A stretch of 64,000 bases of DNA from the NCBI RefSeq assembly GCF_050948215.1, contig NW_027488785.1, forward strand, positions 1 through 64,000. Direction: 5' to 3'. Every line of letters starts with the position of its first letter. The stretch's first letter is position 1. Both the position numbers and the translations under genes were made by a program. Shown here piece by piece: positions 40,157-53,300 of this stretch. The notes under the pieces were generated by a model. That model had not been told where the DNA came from. It made no database searches and saw only the letters and a program-made list of their open reading frames with translations. Origin of the DNA: Halictus rubicundus. Taxonomy: Eukaryota > Arthropoda > Insecta > Hymenoptera > Halictidae.

Positions 40157-40815
40157 AATATGATAGGGAAGAGGATAGGGTAGGATAGAGGATAGGATAG
40201 GGGATTCGATAGGATAGAGGATAGGAGAGGATAGAGGATAGGATAGGGGATTCGATAGGATAGATGATAGGAGAGGATAGAGGATAGGATAGGATAGAGG
40301 ATAGGATAGAGGATTGGATAGGATAGAGTATAGGATAGAATAGAGGATAGGATAGAGGATTGGATTTGATAGAGGATTGCATACGATAGAGGATACGATA
40401 GGATATAGGATAGGATAGGGGATTGAATAGGACAGAGGATAGGATAGGATGGAGGATAGGATAGGATATAGGATAGGATAGAGAATAGGATAGGGTAGAG
40501 GATAGGATAGGATAGAGGATAGGATAGGGGATTCGATAGGATAGTGGATAGCAGAGGATAGAGGATAGGATAGGTTAGAGTATACGATATTATAGAGGAT
40601 AGGATACGATGGAGGATAGGAAAGCATATAGGATATGATAGAGAATAGGATATGGTAGAGGATAGGAGAGGATAGAGAATAGGATAGGATAGAGGATAGG
40701 ATATGATAGAGGATAGGATAGAGGATGGGATAGGATAGAGGATTAGATAGGATAGACGATACTATAGGATAGAGGATAGGATAGGGGCTAGTGGATACGA
40801 CAGGCCAGAGGATAC
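40157..40815 (+). repeat. Copy 3 of the 0.66-kb block with GACAGGCC marker
   Basis: AATATGATAG at 40157 and GCTAGTGGAT at 40787 lie exactly 717 bp after copy 2, so copies 2 and 3 are a local tandem duplication. No internal difference was noticed on reading. Confidence 0.75.
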
Positions 40816-41306
40816 GACAGGCCAGAGGATAGGATAGGATAGAGGATAGGATAGGATAGAGGATAGGATAGGATAGAGGATAGGATAGGATAGAGGATAG
40901 GATAGGATAGAGGATAGGATAGGATAGAGGATAGGATAGGATAGAGGATAGGATAGGATAGAGGATAGGATAGGATAGAGGATAGGATAGGATAGAGGAT
41001 AGGATAGGATAGAGGATAGGATAGGATAGAGGATAGGATAGGATAGAGGATAGGATAGGATAGAGGATAGGATAGGATAGAGGATAGGATAGGATAGAGG
41101 ATAGGATAGGATAGAGGATAGGATAGGATAGAGGATAGGATAGGATAGAGGATAGGATAGGATAGAGGATAGGATAGGATAGAGGATAGGATAGGATAGA
41201 GGATAGGATAGGATAGAGGATAGGATAGGATAGAGGATAGGATAGGATAGAGGATAGGATAGGATAGAGGATAGGATAGGATAGAGGATAGGATAGGATA
41301 GAGGAT
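40816..41306 (+). repeat. Pure 17-bp array, about 490 bp
   Basis: About 29 uninterrupted consensus units after copy 3 of the GACAGGCC block. The run ends at GGATAAGATAGGGG. It parallels the 37881-38342 run, but is slightly longer and has a different right border. Confidence 0.8.
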
Positions 41307-42026
41307 AAGATAGGGGATTGGATAGGATAGAGAATAGGAGACGATAGAGGACAGGATAGGATAGAGGATAGGATAGGGGATTGGATAGGATAGAGGATAG
41401 GAGACGATAGAGGACAGGATAGGATAGAGGATAGGATAGGATAGAGGATAGGATAGCATAGAGCATAGGATAGGATAGAGGATAGGATAGGATAGAGGAT
41501 AGGATAGGATAGAGGATAGGATAGGATAGAGGATAGGAGAGGATAGAGGATAGGAGAGGATAGAGGATACGATATTATAGAGGATAGGATACGATAGAGG
41601 ATAGGAGAAGATAGAGGATAGGAGAGTATAGAGGATAGGATAGGATAGAGGATAGGATAGGATAGAGGATAGGATAGGATAGAGGATAGGATAGGATAGA
41701 GGATAGGATAGGATAGAGGATAGGATAGGATTGAGGATAGGATACGATAGAGGATAGGATAGAATATAGGATAGGATAGAGGATAGGATAGAATATAGGA
41801 TAGAGGATAGGATAGGATAGACCATAGGATAGGATAGAGCATACGATAGGATAGAGGATAGGATAGGATAGAGGATAGAATAGGATAGAGGATAGGATAG
41901 GAAAGTGGATAGGATATGATAGAGGATGGGATAGGATAGAGGATAGGATTGAGGATAGGATAGGGGATTGTATAGGATAGAGCATAGGATAGGATAGAGG
42001 ATAGGATAGGATAGAGGATAGGATAG

Positions 42027-43430
42027 GACAAACGGTAGGATAGGGTAGAGGATAGGATAGGCTAGAGGATATTATAGGATAGAGGATTTGATAGGATAGA
42101 GGATGGGATAGGATAGAGGACGGGACAGGATAGAGGATAGGATAGGATTGAGGATAGGATAGGGGATTGGATAGGATAGAGGATAGGATAGGATAGAGGA
42201 TAGGATAGGATAGAGGATAGAATAGGATAGAGGATAGGATAGGAAAGTGGATATAATAGGATAGAGGAGAGGATAGGATAGAGGATAGGATAGGATAGGA
42301 TAGAGGATGGGACAGGATAGAGGATACGATAGGATAGAGGATAGGATAGGATAGAGGATTGGATAGGATAGAGGATATGACAGAGGATAGGATAGAGGAA
42401 TGGATAGGATTGAGGATATTATAGGATAGAGGATACGATAGGATAGAGGAAAGGATACTATGGAGGATAGGATAGGGGATGGGATAGGAAAGAGGATAGG
42501 ATAGGATTGAGGATAGGATAGGATAGAGGATGTGATAGGATAGAGGATAGGATAGGATTGAGGATAGGATAGGGGATTGGATAGGATACAGCATAGGATA
42601 GGATAGAGGATATAATAGGATAGAGGATAGGATAGGATAGAGGATAGGATAGGATAGAGGATAGGATAGGATAGAGGATAGGATAGGATTGAGGATAGGA
42701 TAGGGGATTGTATAGGATAGAGCATAGGATAGGATAGAGGATAGGATAGGATAGAGGATAGGATAGGACAAACGGTAGGATAGGGTAGAGGATAGGATAG
42801 GCTAGAGGATATTATAGGATAGAGGATTTGATAGGATAGAGGATGGGATAGGATAGAGGACGGGACAGGATAGAGGATAGGATAGGATTGAGGATAGGAT
42901 AGGGGATTGGATAGGATAGAGGATAGGATAGGATAGAGGATAGGATAGGATAGAGGATAGAATAGGATAGAGGATAGGATAGGAAAGTGGATATAATAGG
43001 ATAGAGGAGAGGATAGGATAGAGGATAGGATAGGATAGGATAGAGGATGGGACAGGATAGAGGATACGATAGGATAGAGGATAGGATAGGATAGAGGATT
43101 GGATAGGATAGAGGATATGACAGAGGATAGGATAGAGGAATGGATAGGATTGAGGATATTATAGGATAGAGGATACGATAGGATAGAGGAAAGGATACTA
43201 TGGAGGATAGGATAGGGGATGGGATAGGAAAGAGGATAGGATAGGATTGAGGATAGGATAGGATAGAGGATGTGATAGGATAGAGGATAGGATAGGATTG
43301 AGGATAGGATAGGGGATTGGATAGGATACAGCATAGGATAGGATAGAGGATATAATAGGATAGAGGATAGGATAGGATAGAGGATAGGATAGGATAGAGG
43401 ATAGGATAGGATAGAGGATAGGATAGGATA
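42027..43430 (+). repeat. 740-bp tandem pair with GACAAACGG marker
   Basis: GACAAACGGTAGG occurs at 42027 and 42767 and is followed both times by the same ordered variants: GGCTAGAGGATATTATAGG, GGATTTGATAGG, GGACGGGACAGG, GGATATGACAGAGG, GGATACTATGGAGG and GGATGTGATAGG. Further copies of the marker lie at 39251, 45583 and 46978. Confidence 0.8.
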
Positions 43431-44399
43431 GAGGATAGGATAGGATAGAGGATAGGATAGAATAGAGGAAAGGATAGGATAGAGGATAGGATAGGTAAAT
43501 GGAGAGGATAGAGGAAAGGATAGGATAGAGGATAGGATAGGATAGAGGATAGGATAGGGGATGGGATAGGATAGAGGATAGGATAGGATAGATGATAGGA
43601 TAGGATAGAGGATAGGATAGAATAGAGGATACGATAGGATTGAGGATAGGATAGGGGATTGGATAGGATAGAGCATAGGATAGGATAGAGGAAAGGATAG
43701 GATAGAGGATAGGATAGGTAAATGGAGAGGATAGAGGAAAGGATAGGATAGAGGACAGGATAGGATAGAGGATAGGATACGATGGAGGATAGGAAAGCAT
43801 ATAGGATAGGATAGAGAATAGGATATGGTAGAGGATAGGATAGGATAGAGAATAGGATAGGATAGAGGATAGGATATGATAGAGGATAGGATAGAGGATG
43901 GGATAGGATAGAGGATTAGATAGGATAGATGATACTATAGGATAGAGGATAGGATAGGATAGAGGATTGGATAGGATAGAGGATATGACAGAGGATAGGA
44001 TAGAGGAATGGATAGGATTGAGGATATTATACGATAGAGGATACGATAGGATAGAGGAAAGGATAGGATGGAGGATAGGATAGGGGATGGGATAGGAAAG
44101 AGGATAGGATAGGATTGAGGATTGGATAGGATTGAGGATAGGATAGGATAGAGGATGTGATAGGATAGAGGATAGGATAGGATTGAGGATAGGATAGGGG
44201 ATTGGATAGGATACAGCATAGGATAGGATAGAGGATATAATAGGATAGAGGATAGGATAGGATAGAGGATAGGATAGTGGATAGGATAGAGGATAGGATA
44301 GGATAGAGGATAGGATAGTATAGATGATAGTATAGGATACAGGATAGAATAGGGTAGAGGATATTATAGAGTAGAGGATAGGATAGGATAGAGGATACG

Positions 44400-47300
44400 A
44401 TATGTTAGAGGATAGGAAAGAGGATAGGATATAATACAGTATAGGATTGGATTGAGTATAGGATGGGATTGAGGATAGGATAGGGGATTGGATAGGATAG
44501 AGGATAGGATAGAGGATAGGATAGGATAGAGGATAGGATAGGATAGAGGATAGGATAGGATAGAGGATAGGATAGGATAGAGGATAGGATAGGATAGAGG
44601 ATAGGATAGGATAGAGGATAGGATAGGATAGAGGATAGGATAGGATAGAGGATAGGATAGGATAGAGGATAGGATAGGATAGAGGATAGGATAGGATAGA
44701 GGATAGGATAGGATAGAGGATAGGATAGGATAGAGGATAGGATAGGATAGAGGATAGGATAGAGGATAGAGGATAGGATAGGATAGGATAGAGGATAGGA
44801 TAGGATAGAGGATAGGATAGGATAGAGGATAGGATAGGATAGAGGATAGGATAGGATAGAGGATAGGATAGGATAGAGGATAGGATAGGATAGAGGATAG
44901 GATAGGATAGAGGATAGGATAGGATAGAGGATAGGATAGGATAGAGGATAGGATAGGATAGAGGATAGGATAGGATAGAGGATAGGATAGGATAGAGGAT
45001 AGGATAGGATAGAGGATAGGATAGGATAGAGGATAGGATAGGATAGAGGATAGGATAGGATAGAGGATAGGATAGGATAGGATAGGATAGAGGATAGGAT
45101 AGGATATAGGATAGGATAGGATAGAGGATAGGATAGGATAGAGGATGGGATAGGATAGAGGATAGGATAGAGGATAGGATAGGATAGAGGATAGGATAGG
45201 ATAGAGGATAGGATAGGATAGAGGATAGGATAGGATAGAGGATAGGATAGGATAGAGGATAGGATAGGATAGAGGATAGGATAGGATTGAGGATAGGATA
45301 CGATAGAGGATAGGATAGAATATAGGATAGGATAGAGGATAGGATAGAATATAGGATAGAGGATAGGATAGGATAGACCATAGGATAGGATAGAGCATAC
45401 GATAGGATAGAGGATAGGATAGGATAGAGGATAGAATAGGATAGAGGATAGGATAGGAAAGTGGATAGGATATGATAGAGGATGGGATAGGATAGAGGAT
45501 AGGATTGAGGATAGGATAGGGGATTGTATAGGATAGAGCATAGGATAGGATAGAGGATAGGATAGGATAGAGGATAGGATAGGACAAACGGTAGGATAGG
45601 GTAGAGGATAGGATAGGCTAGAGGATATTATAGGATAGAGGATTTGATAGGATAGAGGATGGGATAGGATAGAGGACGGGACAGGATAGAGGATAGGAGA
45701 CGATAGAGGATAGGATAGGATAGAGGATAGGATAGGATAGAGGATAGGATAGGATAGAGGATAGGATAGGATAGAGGATAGGATAGGATAGAGGATAGGA
45801 TAGGATAGAGGATAGGATAGGATAGAGGATAGGATAGGATAGAGGATAGGATAGGATAGAGGATAGGATAGGGGATTCGACAGGATAGAGGATAGGAGAG
45901 GATAGAGGATAGGATAGGATAGAGGATAGGATAGGAGAGAGGATAGGATAGGATAGAGGATAGGATACGATAGAGGATAAGATAGGATTGAGGATAGGAT
46001 AGTATAGAGGATAAGATAGGATAGAGGATAAGGTAGAGGAACGGATAGGATAGAGAATAGGATAGGATAGAGGATAAGATAGGGGATTGGATAGGATAGA
46101 GAATAGGAGACGATAGAGGACAGGATAGGATAGAGGATAGGATAGGGGATTGGATAGGATAGAGGATAGGAGACGATAGAGGACAGGATAGGATAGAGGA
46201 TAGGATAGGATAGAGGATAGGATAGCATAGAGCATAGGATAGGATAGAGGATAGGATAGGATAGAGGATAGGATAGGATAGAGGATAGGATAGGATAGAG
46301 GATAGGAGAGGATAGAGGATAGGAGAGGATAGAGGATACGATATTATAGAGGATAGGATACGATAGAGGATAGGAGAAGATAGAGGATAGGAGAGTATAG
46401 AGGATAGGATAGGATAGAGGATAGGATAGGATAGAGGATAGGATAGGATAGAGGATAGGATAGGATAGAGGATAGGATAGGATAGAGGATAGGATAGGAT
46501 TGAGGATAGGATACGATAGAGGATAGGATAGAATATAGGATAGGATAGAGGATAGGATAGAATATAGGATAGAGGATAGGATAGGATAGACCATAGGATA
46601 GGATAGAGCATACGATAGGATAGAGGATAGGATAGGATAGAGGATAGAATAGGATAGAGGATAGGATAGGAAAGTGGATAGGATATGATAGAGGATGGGA
46701 TAGGATAGAGGATAGGATTGAGGATAGGATAGGGGATTGTATAGGATAGAGCATAGGATAGGATACAGGATAGGATAGGATAGAGGATAGGATAGGATAC
46801 AGCATAGGATAGGATAGAGGATATAATAGGATAGAGGATAGGATAGGATAGAGGATAGGATAGGATAGAGGATAGGATAGGATAGAGGATAGGATAGGAT
46901 TGAGGATAGGATAGGGGATTGTATAGGATAGAGCATAGGATAGGATAGAGGATAGGATAGGATAGAGGATAGGATAGGACAAACGGTAGGATAGGGTAGA
47001 GGATAGGATAGGCTAGAGGATATTATAGGATAGAGGATTTGATAGGATAGAGGATGGGATAGGATAGAGGACGGGACAGGATAGAGGATAGGATAGGATT
47101 GAGGATAGGATAGGGGATTGGATAGGATAGAGGATAGGATAGGATAGAGGATAGGATAGGATAGAGGATAGAATAGGATAGAGGATAGGATAGGAAAGTG
47201 GATATAATAGGATAGAGGAGAGGATAGGATAGAGGATAGGATAGGATAGGATAGAGGATGGGACAGGATAGAGGATACGATAGGATAGAGGATAGGATAG

Positions 47301-50300
47301 GATAGAGGATTGGATAGGATAGAGGATATGACAGAGGATAGGATAGAGGAATGGATAGGATTGAGGATATTATAGGATAGAGGATACGATAGGATAGAGG
47401 AAAGGATACTATGGAGGATAGGATAGGGGATGGGATAGGAAAGAGGATAGGATAGGATTGAGGATAGGATAGGATAGAGGATGTGATAGGATAGAGGATA
47501 GGATAGGATTGAGGATAGGATAGGGGATTGGATAGGATACAGCATAGGATAGGATAGAGGATATAATAGGATAGAGGATAGGATAGGATAGAGGATAGGA
47601 TAGGATAGAGGATAGGATAGGATAGAGGATAGGATAGGATAGAGGATAGGATAGGATAGAGGATAGGATAGGATAGAGGATAGGATAGCATAGAGGATAG
47701 TATAGGATAGAGGATAGGATAGGATAGAGGATAGGATCGGATAGACGATAGGATAGGATAGAGGATAGGATAGGGGATGGGATAGGATAGAGGATAGGAT
47801 AGGATAGATGATAGGATAGGATAGAGGATAGGATAGAATAGAGGGTACGATAGGATTGAGGATAGGATAGGGGATTGGATAGGATAGAGCATAGGATAGG
47901 ATAGAGGAAAGGATAGGATAGAGGATAGGATAGGTAAATGGAGAGGATAGAGGAAAGGATAGGATAGAGGACAGGATAGGATAGAGGATAGGATACGATG
48001 GAGGATAGGAAAGCATATAGGATAGGATAGAGAATAGGATATGGTAGAGGATAGGATAGGATAGAGAATAGGATAGGATAGAGGATAGGATATGATAGAG
48101 GATAGGATAGAGGATGGGATAGGATAGAGGATTAGATAGGATAGATGATACTATAGGATAGAGGATAGGATTGGATAGAGGATTGGATAGGATAGAGGAT
48201 ATGACAGAGGATAGGATAGAGGAATGGATAGGATTGAGGATATTATACGATAGAGGATACGATAGGATAGAGGAAAGGATAGGATGGAGGATAGGATAGG
48301 GGATGGGATAGGAAAGAGGATAGGATAGGATTGAGGATTGGATAGGATTGAGGATAGGATAGGATAGAGGATGTGATAGGATAGAGGATAGGATAGGATT
48401 GAGGATAGGATAGGGGATTGGATAGGATACAGCATAGGATAGGATAGAGGATATAATAGGATAGAGGATAGGATAGGATAGAGGATAGGATAGTGGATAG
48501 GATAGAGGATAGGATAGGATAGAGGATAGGATAGTATAGATGATAGTATAGGATACAGGATAGAATAGGGTAGAGGATATTATAGAGTAGAGGATAGGAT
48601 AGGATAGAGGATAGAATAGGATAGAGGATAGGATAGGATTGAGGATAGGATAGGATAAAGGATAGGATAGGATAGAGGATAAGATAGGATGGAGGATAGG
48701 ATAGGATAGAGGATAGGATAGGATAGAGGATAGGATAGGATAGAGGATAGGATAGGATAGAGGATAGGATAGGATAGAGGATAGGATAGGATAGAGGATA
48801 GGATAGGATAGAGGGTGGGATAGGATAGAGGATAGGATAGGATAGAGGATACGATATGTTAGAGGATAGGAAAGAGGATAGGATATAATACAGTATAGGA
48901 TAGGATTGAGTATAGGATGGGGTTGAGGATAGGATAGGGGATTGGATAGGATAGAGGATAGGATAGGATAGAGGATAGGATAGGATAGAGGATAGGATAG
49001 GATAGAGGATAGGATACGATAGAGGATAGGATAGGATAGAGGATAGGATAGTGGATAGAATAGAGGATAGAATAGGATAGAGGATAGGATAGGATAGAGG
49101 ATAGGATAGGATAGAGGATAGGATAGGATAGAGGATAGGATAGGATAGAGGATAGGATAGGATAGAGGATAGGATAGGATAGAGGATGGGATAGGATAGA
49201 GGATAGGATAGGATAAAGGATAGGATTGAGGATAGGATAGAGGATAGGATAGTGGATAGGATAGAGGATAGGATAGGATAGAGTATAGGATAGTATAGAT
49301 GATAGTATAGGATACAGGATAGGATAGGATAGAGGATATTATAGAGTAGAGGATAGGATAGGATAGAGGATAGAATAGGATAGAGGATAGGATAGGATAG
49401 AGGATAGGATAGGGTAGAGGATAGGATAGGATAGAGGATAGGATAGGATAGGATAGAGGATAGGATAGGATAGAGGATAGGATAGGATAGAGGATAGGAT
49501 AGGATAGAGGATAGGATAGGATAGAGGATAGGATAGGATAGAGGATAGGATAGGATAGAGGATAGGATAGGATAGAGGATGGGATAGGATAGAGGATAGG
49601 ATAGGATAGAGGATACGATATGTTAGAGGATAGGAGAGAGGATAGGATATAATACAGTATAGGATAGGATTGAGTATAGGATGGGGTTGAGGATAGGATA
49701 GGGGATTGGATAGGATAGAGGATAGGATAGAGGATAGGATAGGATAGAGGATAGGATAGGATAGAGGATAGGATAGGATAGAGGATAGGATAGGATAGAG
49801 GATAGGATAGGATAGAGGATAGGATAGGATAGAGGATAGGATAGGATAGAGGATAGAATAGGATAGAGGATAGGATAGGATAGAGGATAGGATAGGATAG
49901 AGGATAGGATAGGATAGAGGATAGGATAGAGGATAGAGGATAGGATAGGATAGAGGATAGGATAGGATGGAGGATAGGATAGGATAGAGGATAGGATAGG
50001 ATAGAGGATAGGATAGGATAGAGGATAGGATAGGATAGAGGATAGGATAGGATAGAGGATAGGATAGGATAGAGGATAGGATAGGATAGGATAGGATAGA
50101 GGATAGGATAGGATAGAGGATAGGATAGGATAGAGGATAGGATAGGATAGAGGATGGGATAGGATAGAGGATAGGATAGAGGATAGGATAGGATAGAGGA
50201 TAGGATAGGATAGAGGATAGGATAGGATAGAGGAGAGGATAGGATAGAGGATGGGATAGGATAGAGAATAGGATAGGATAGAGGATACGATATGTTAGAG

Positions 50301-53300
50301 GATAGGAGAGAGGATAGGATATAATACAGTATAGGATAGGATTGAGTATAGGATGGGGTTGAGGATAGGATAGGGGATTGGATAGGATAGAGGATAGGAT
50401 AGAGGATAGGATAGGATAGAGGATAGGATAGGATAGAGGATAGGATAGGATAGAGGATAGGATAGGATAGAGGATAGGATAGGATAGAGGATAGGATAGG
50501 ATAGAGGATAGGATAGGATAGAGGATAGGATAGGATAGAGGATAGGATAGAGGATAGAGGAAAGGATAGGATAGAGGATAGGATAGGATGGAGGATAGGA
50601 TAGGATAGAGGATAGGATAGGATAGAGGATAGGATAGGATAGAGGATAGGATAGGATAGAGGATAGGATAGGATAGAGGATAGGATAGGATAGAGGATAG
50701 GATAGGATAGGATAGGATAGAGGATAGGATAGGATAGAGGATAGGATAGGATAGAGGATAGGATAGGATAGAGGATAGGATAGGATAGAGGATAGGATAG
50801 GATAGAGGATAGGATAGGATAGAGGATAGGATAGGATAGAGGATAGGATAGGATAGAGGATAGGATAGAGGATAGAGGATAGGATAGGATAGAGGATAGG
50901 ATAGGATAGAGGATAGGATAGGATAGAGGATAGGATAGGATAGAGGATAGGATAGGATAGAGGATAGGATAGGATAGGATAGGATAGAGGATAGGATAGG
51001 ATAGAGGATAGGATAGGATAGAGGATAGGATAGGATAGAGGATAGGATAGGATAGAGGATAGGATAGGATAGAGGATAGGATATCATAGAGGATAGGATA
51101 GAGGATAGAGGATAGGATAGGATAGAGGATAGGATAGGATAGAGGATAGGATAGGATAGAGGATAGGATAGGATAGAGGATAGGATAGGATAGAGGATAG
51201 GATAGGATAGAGGATAGGATAGGATAGGTTAGGATAGAGGATAGGATAGGATAGAGGATAGGATAGGATAGAGGATAGGATAGGATAGAGGATGGGATAG
51301 GATAGAGGATAGGATAGAGGATAGGATAGGATAGAGGATAGGATAGGATAGAGGATAGGATAGGATAGAGGATAGGATAGGATAGAGGATAGGATAGGAT
51401 AGAGGATAGGATACGATAGAGGATAGGATAGGATAGAGGATAGGATAGTGGATAGAATAGAGGATAGAATAGGATAGAGTATAGGATAGTATAGATGATA
51501 GTATAGGATACAGGATAGGATAGGATAGAGGATATTATAGAGTAGAGGATAGGATAGGATAGAGGATAGAATAGTATAGAGGATAGGATAGGATTGAGGA
51601 TAGGATAGGATAAAGGATAGGATAGGATAGAGGATAGGATAGGATAGAGGATAGGATAGGATAGAGGATAGGATAGGATAGAGGATAGGATAGGATAGGT
51701 TAGGATAGAGGATAGGATAGGATAGAGGATAGGATAGGATAGAGGATAGGATAGGATAGAGGATGGGATAGGATAGAGGATAGGATAGAGGATAGGATAG
51801 GATAGAGGATAGGATAGGATAGAGGATAGGATAGGATAGAGGATAGGATAGGATAGAGGATAGGATAGGATAGAGGATAGGATAGGATAGAGGATAGGAT
51901 AGGATAGAGGATAGGATAGGATAGAGGATAGGATAGGATAGAGGATAGGATAGGATAGAGGATAGGATAGGATAGAGGATAGGATAGGATAGAGGATAGG
52001 ATAGGATAGAGGATAGGATAGGATAGAGGATGGGATAGGATAGAGGATAGGATAGGATAGAGGATACGATATGTTAGAGGATAGGAAAAAGGATAGGATA
52101 TAATACAGTATAGGATAGGATTGAGTATAGGATGGGGTTGAGGATAGGATAGGGGATTGGATAGGATAGAGGATAGGATAGAGGATAGGATAGGATAGAG
52201 GATAGGATAGGATAGAGGATAGGATAGGATAGAGGATAGGATAGGATAGAGGATAGGATAGGATAGAGGATAGGATAGGATAGAGGATAGGATAGGATAG
52301 AGGATAGGATAGGATAGAGGATAGGATAGGATAGAGGATAGGATAGGATAGAGGATAGGATAGGATAGAGGATAGGATAGGATAGAGGATAGGATAGGAT
52401 AGAGGATAGGATAGGATAGAGGATGGGATAGGATAGAGGATAGGATAGGATAGAGGATACGATATGTTAGAGGATAGGAAAAAGGATAGGATATAATACA
52501 GTATAGGATAGGATTGAGTATAGGATGGGGTTGAGGATAGGATAGGGGATTGGATAGGATAGAGGATAGGATAGAGGATAGGATAGGATAGAGGATAGGA
52601 TAGGATAGAGGATAGGATAGGATAGAGGATAGGATAGGATAGAGGATAGGATAGGATAGAGGATAGGATAGGATAGGATAGGATAGAGGATAGGATAGGA
52701 TAGAGGATAGGATAGGATAGAGGATAGGATAGGATAGAGGATGGGATAGGATAGAGGATAGGATAGAGGATAGGATAGGATAGAGGATAGGATAGGATAG
52801 AGGATAGGATAGGATAGAGGATAGGATAGGATAGAGGATAGGATACGATAGAGGATAGGATAGGATAGAGGATAGGATAGTGGATAGAATAGAGGATAGA
52901 ATAGAGGATAGAATAGGATAGAGGATAGGATAGGATAGAGGATAGGATAGGATAGAGGATAGGATAGGATAGAGGATAGGATAGGATAGAGTATAGGATA
53001 GGATAGAGGATAGAGGATAGGATAGAGGATAGGATATGATAGAGGATACGATATGATAGAGGATAGGATAGCATAGAGGATAGGATAGGATAGAGGATAG
53101 GATAGGATAGAGGATAGGATAGGATAGAGGATAGGATAGGATAGAGGATAGAGGATAGGATAGGATAGAGGATAGGATAGGATAGAGGATAGGATAGGAT
53201 AGAGGATAGGATAGGATAGAGGATAGGATATGATAGAGGATAGGATATGACAGAGGATAAGATAGCATAGAGGATAGGATAGGATAGAGGATAGGATAGG

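Noticed and set aside
44405..53074. A 2889-codon reverse-strand reading frame, and many similar ones across 5.5-56.3 kb, encoding a Ser-Tyr-Pro-Leu-Ile repeat
   Set aside because: The satellite complement has essentially no TAA, TAG or TGA. With a 17-bp period (not a multiple of 3), all three frames give the same 17-residue repeat. Indels do not close the frames, frames overlap each other, and no promoter or conserved domain is seen. Open length here is a composition effect.
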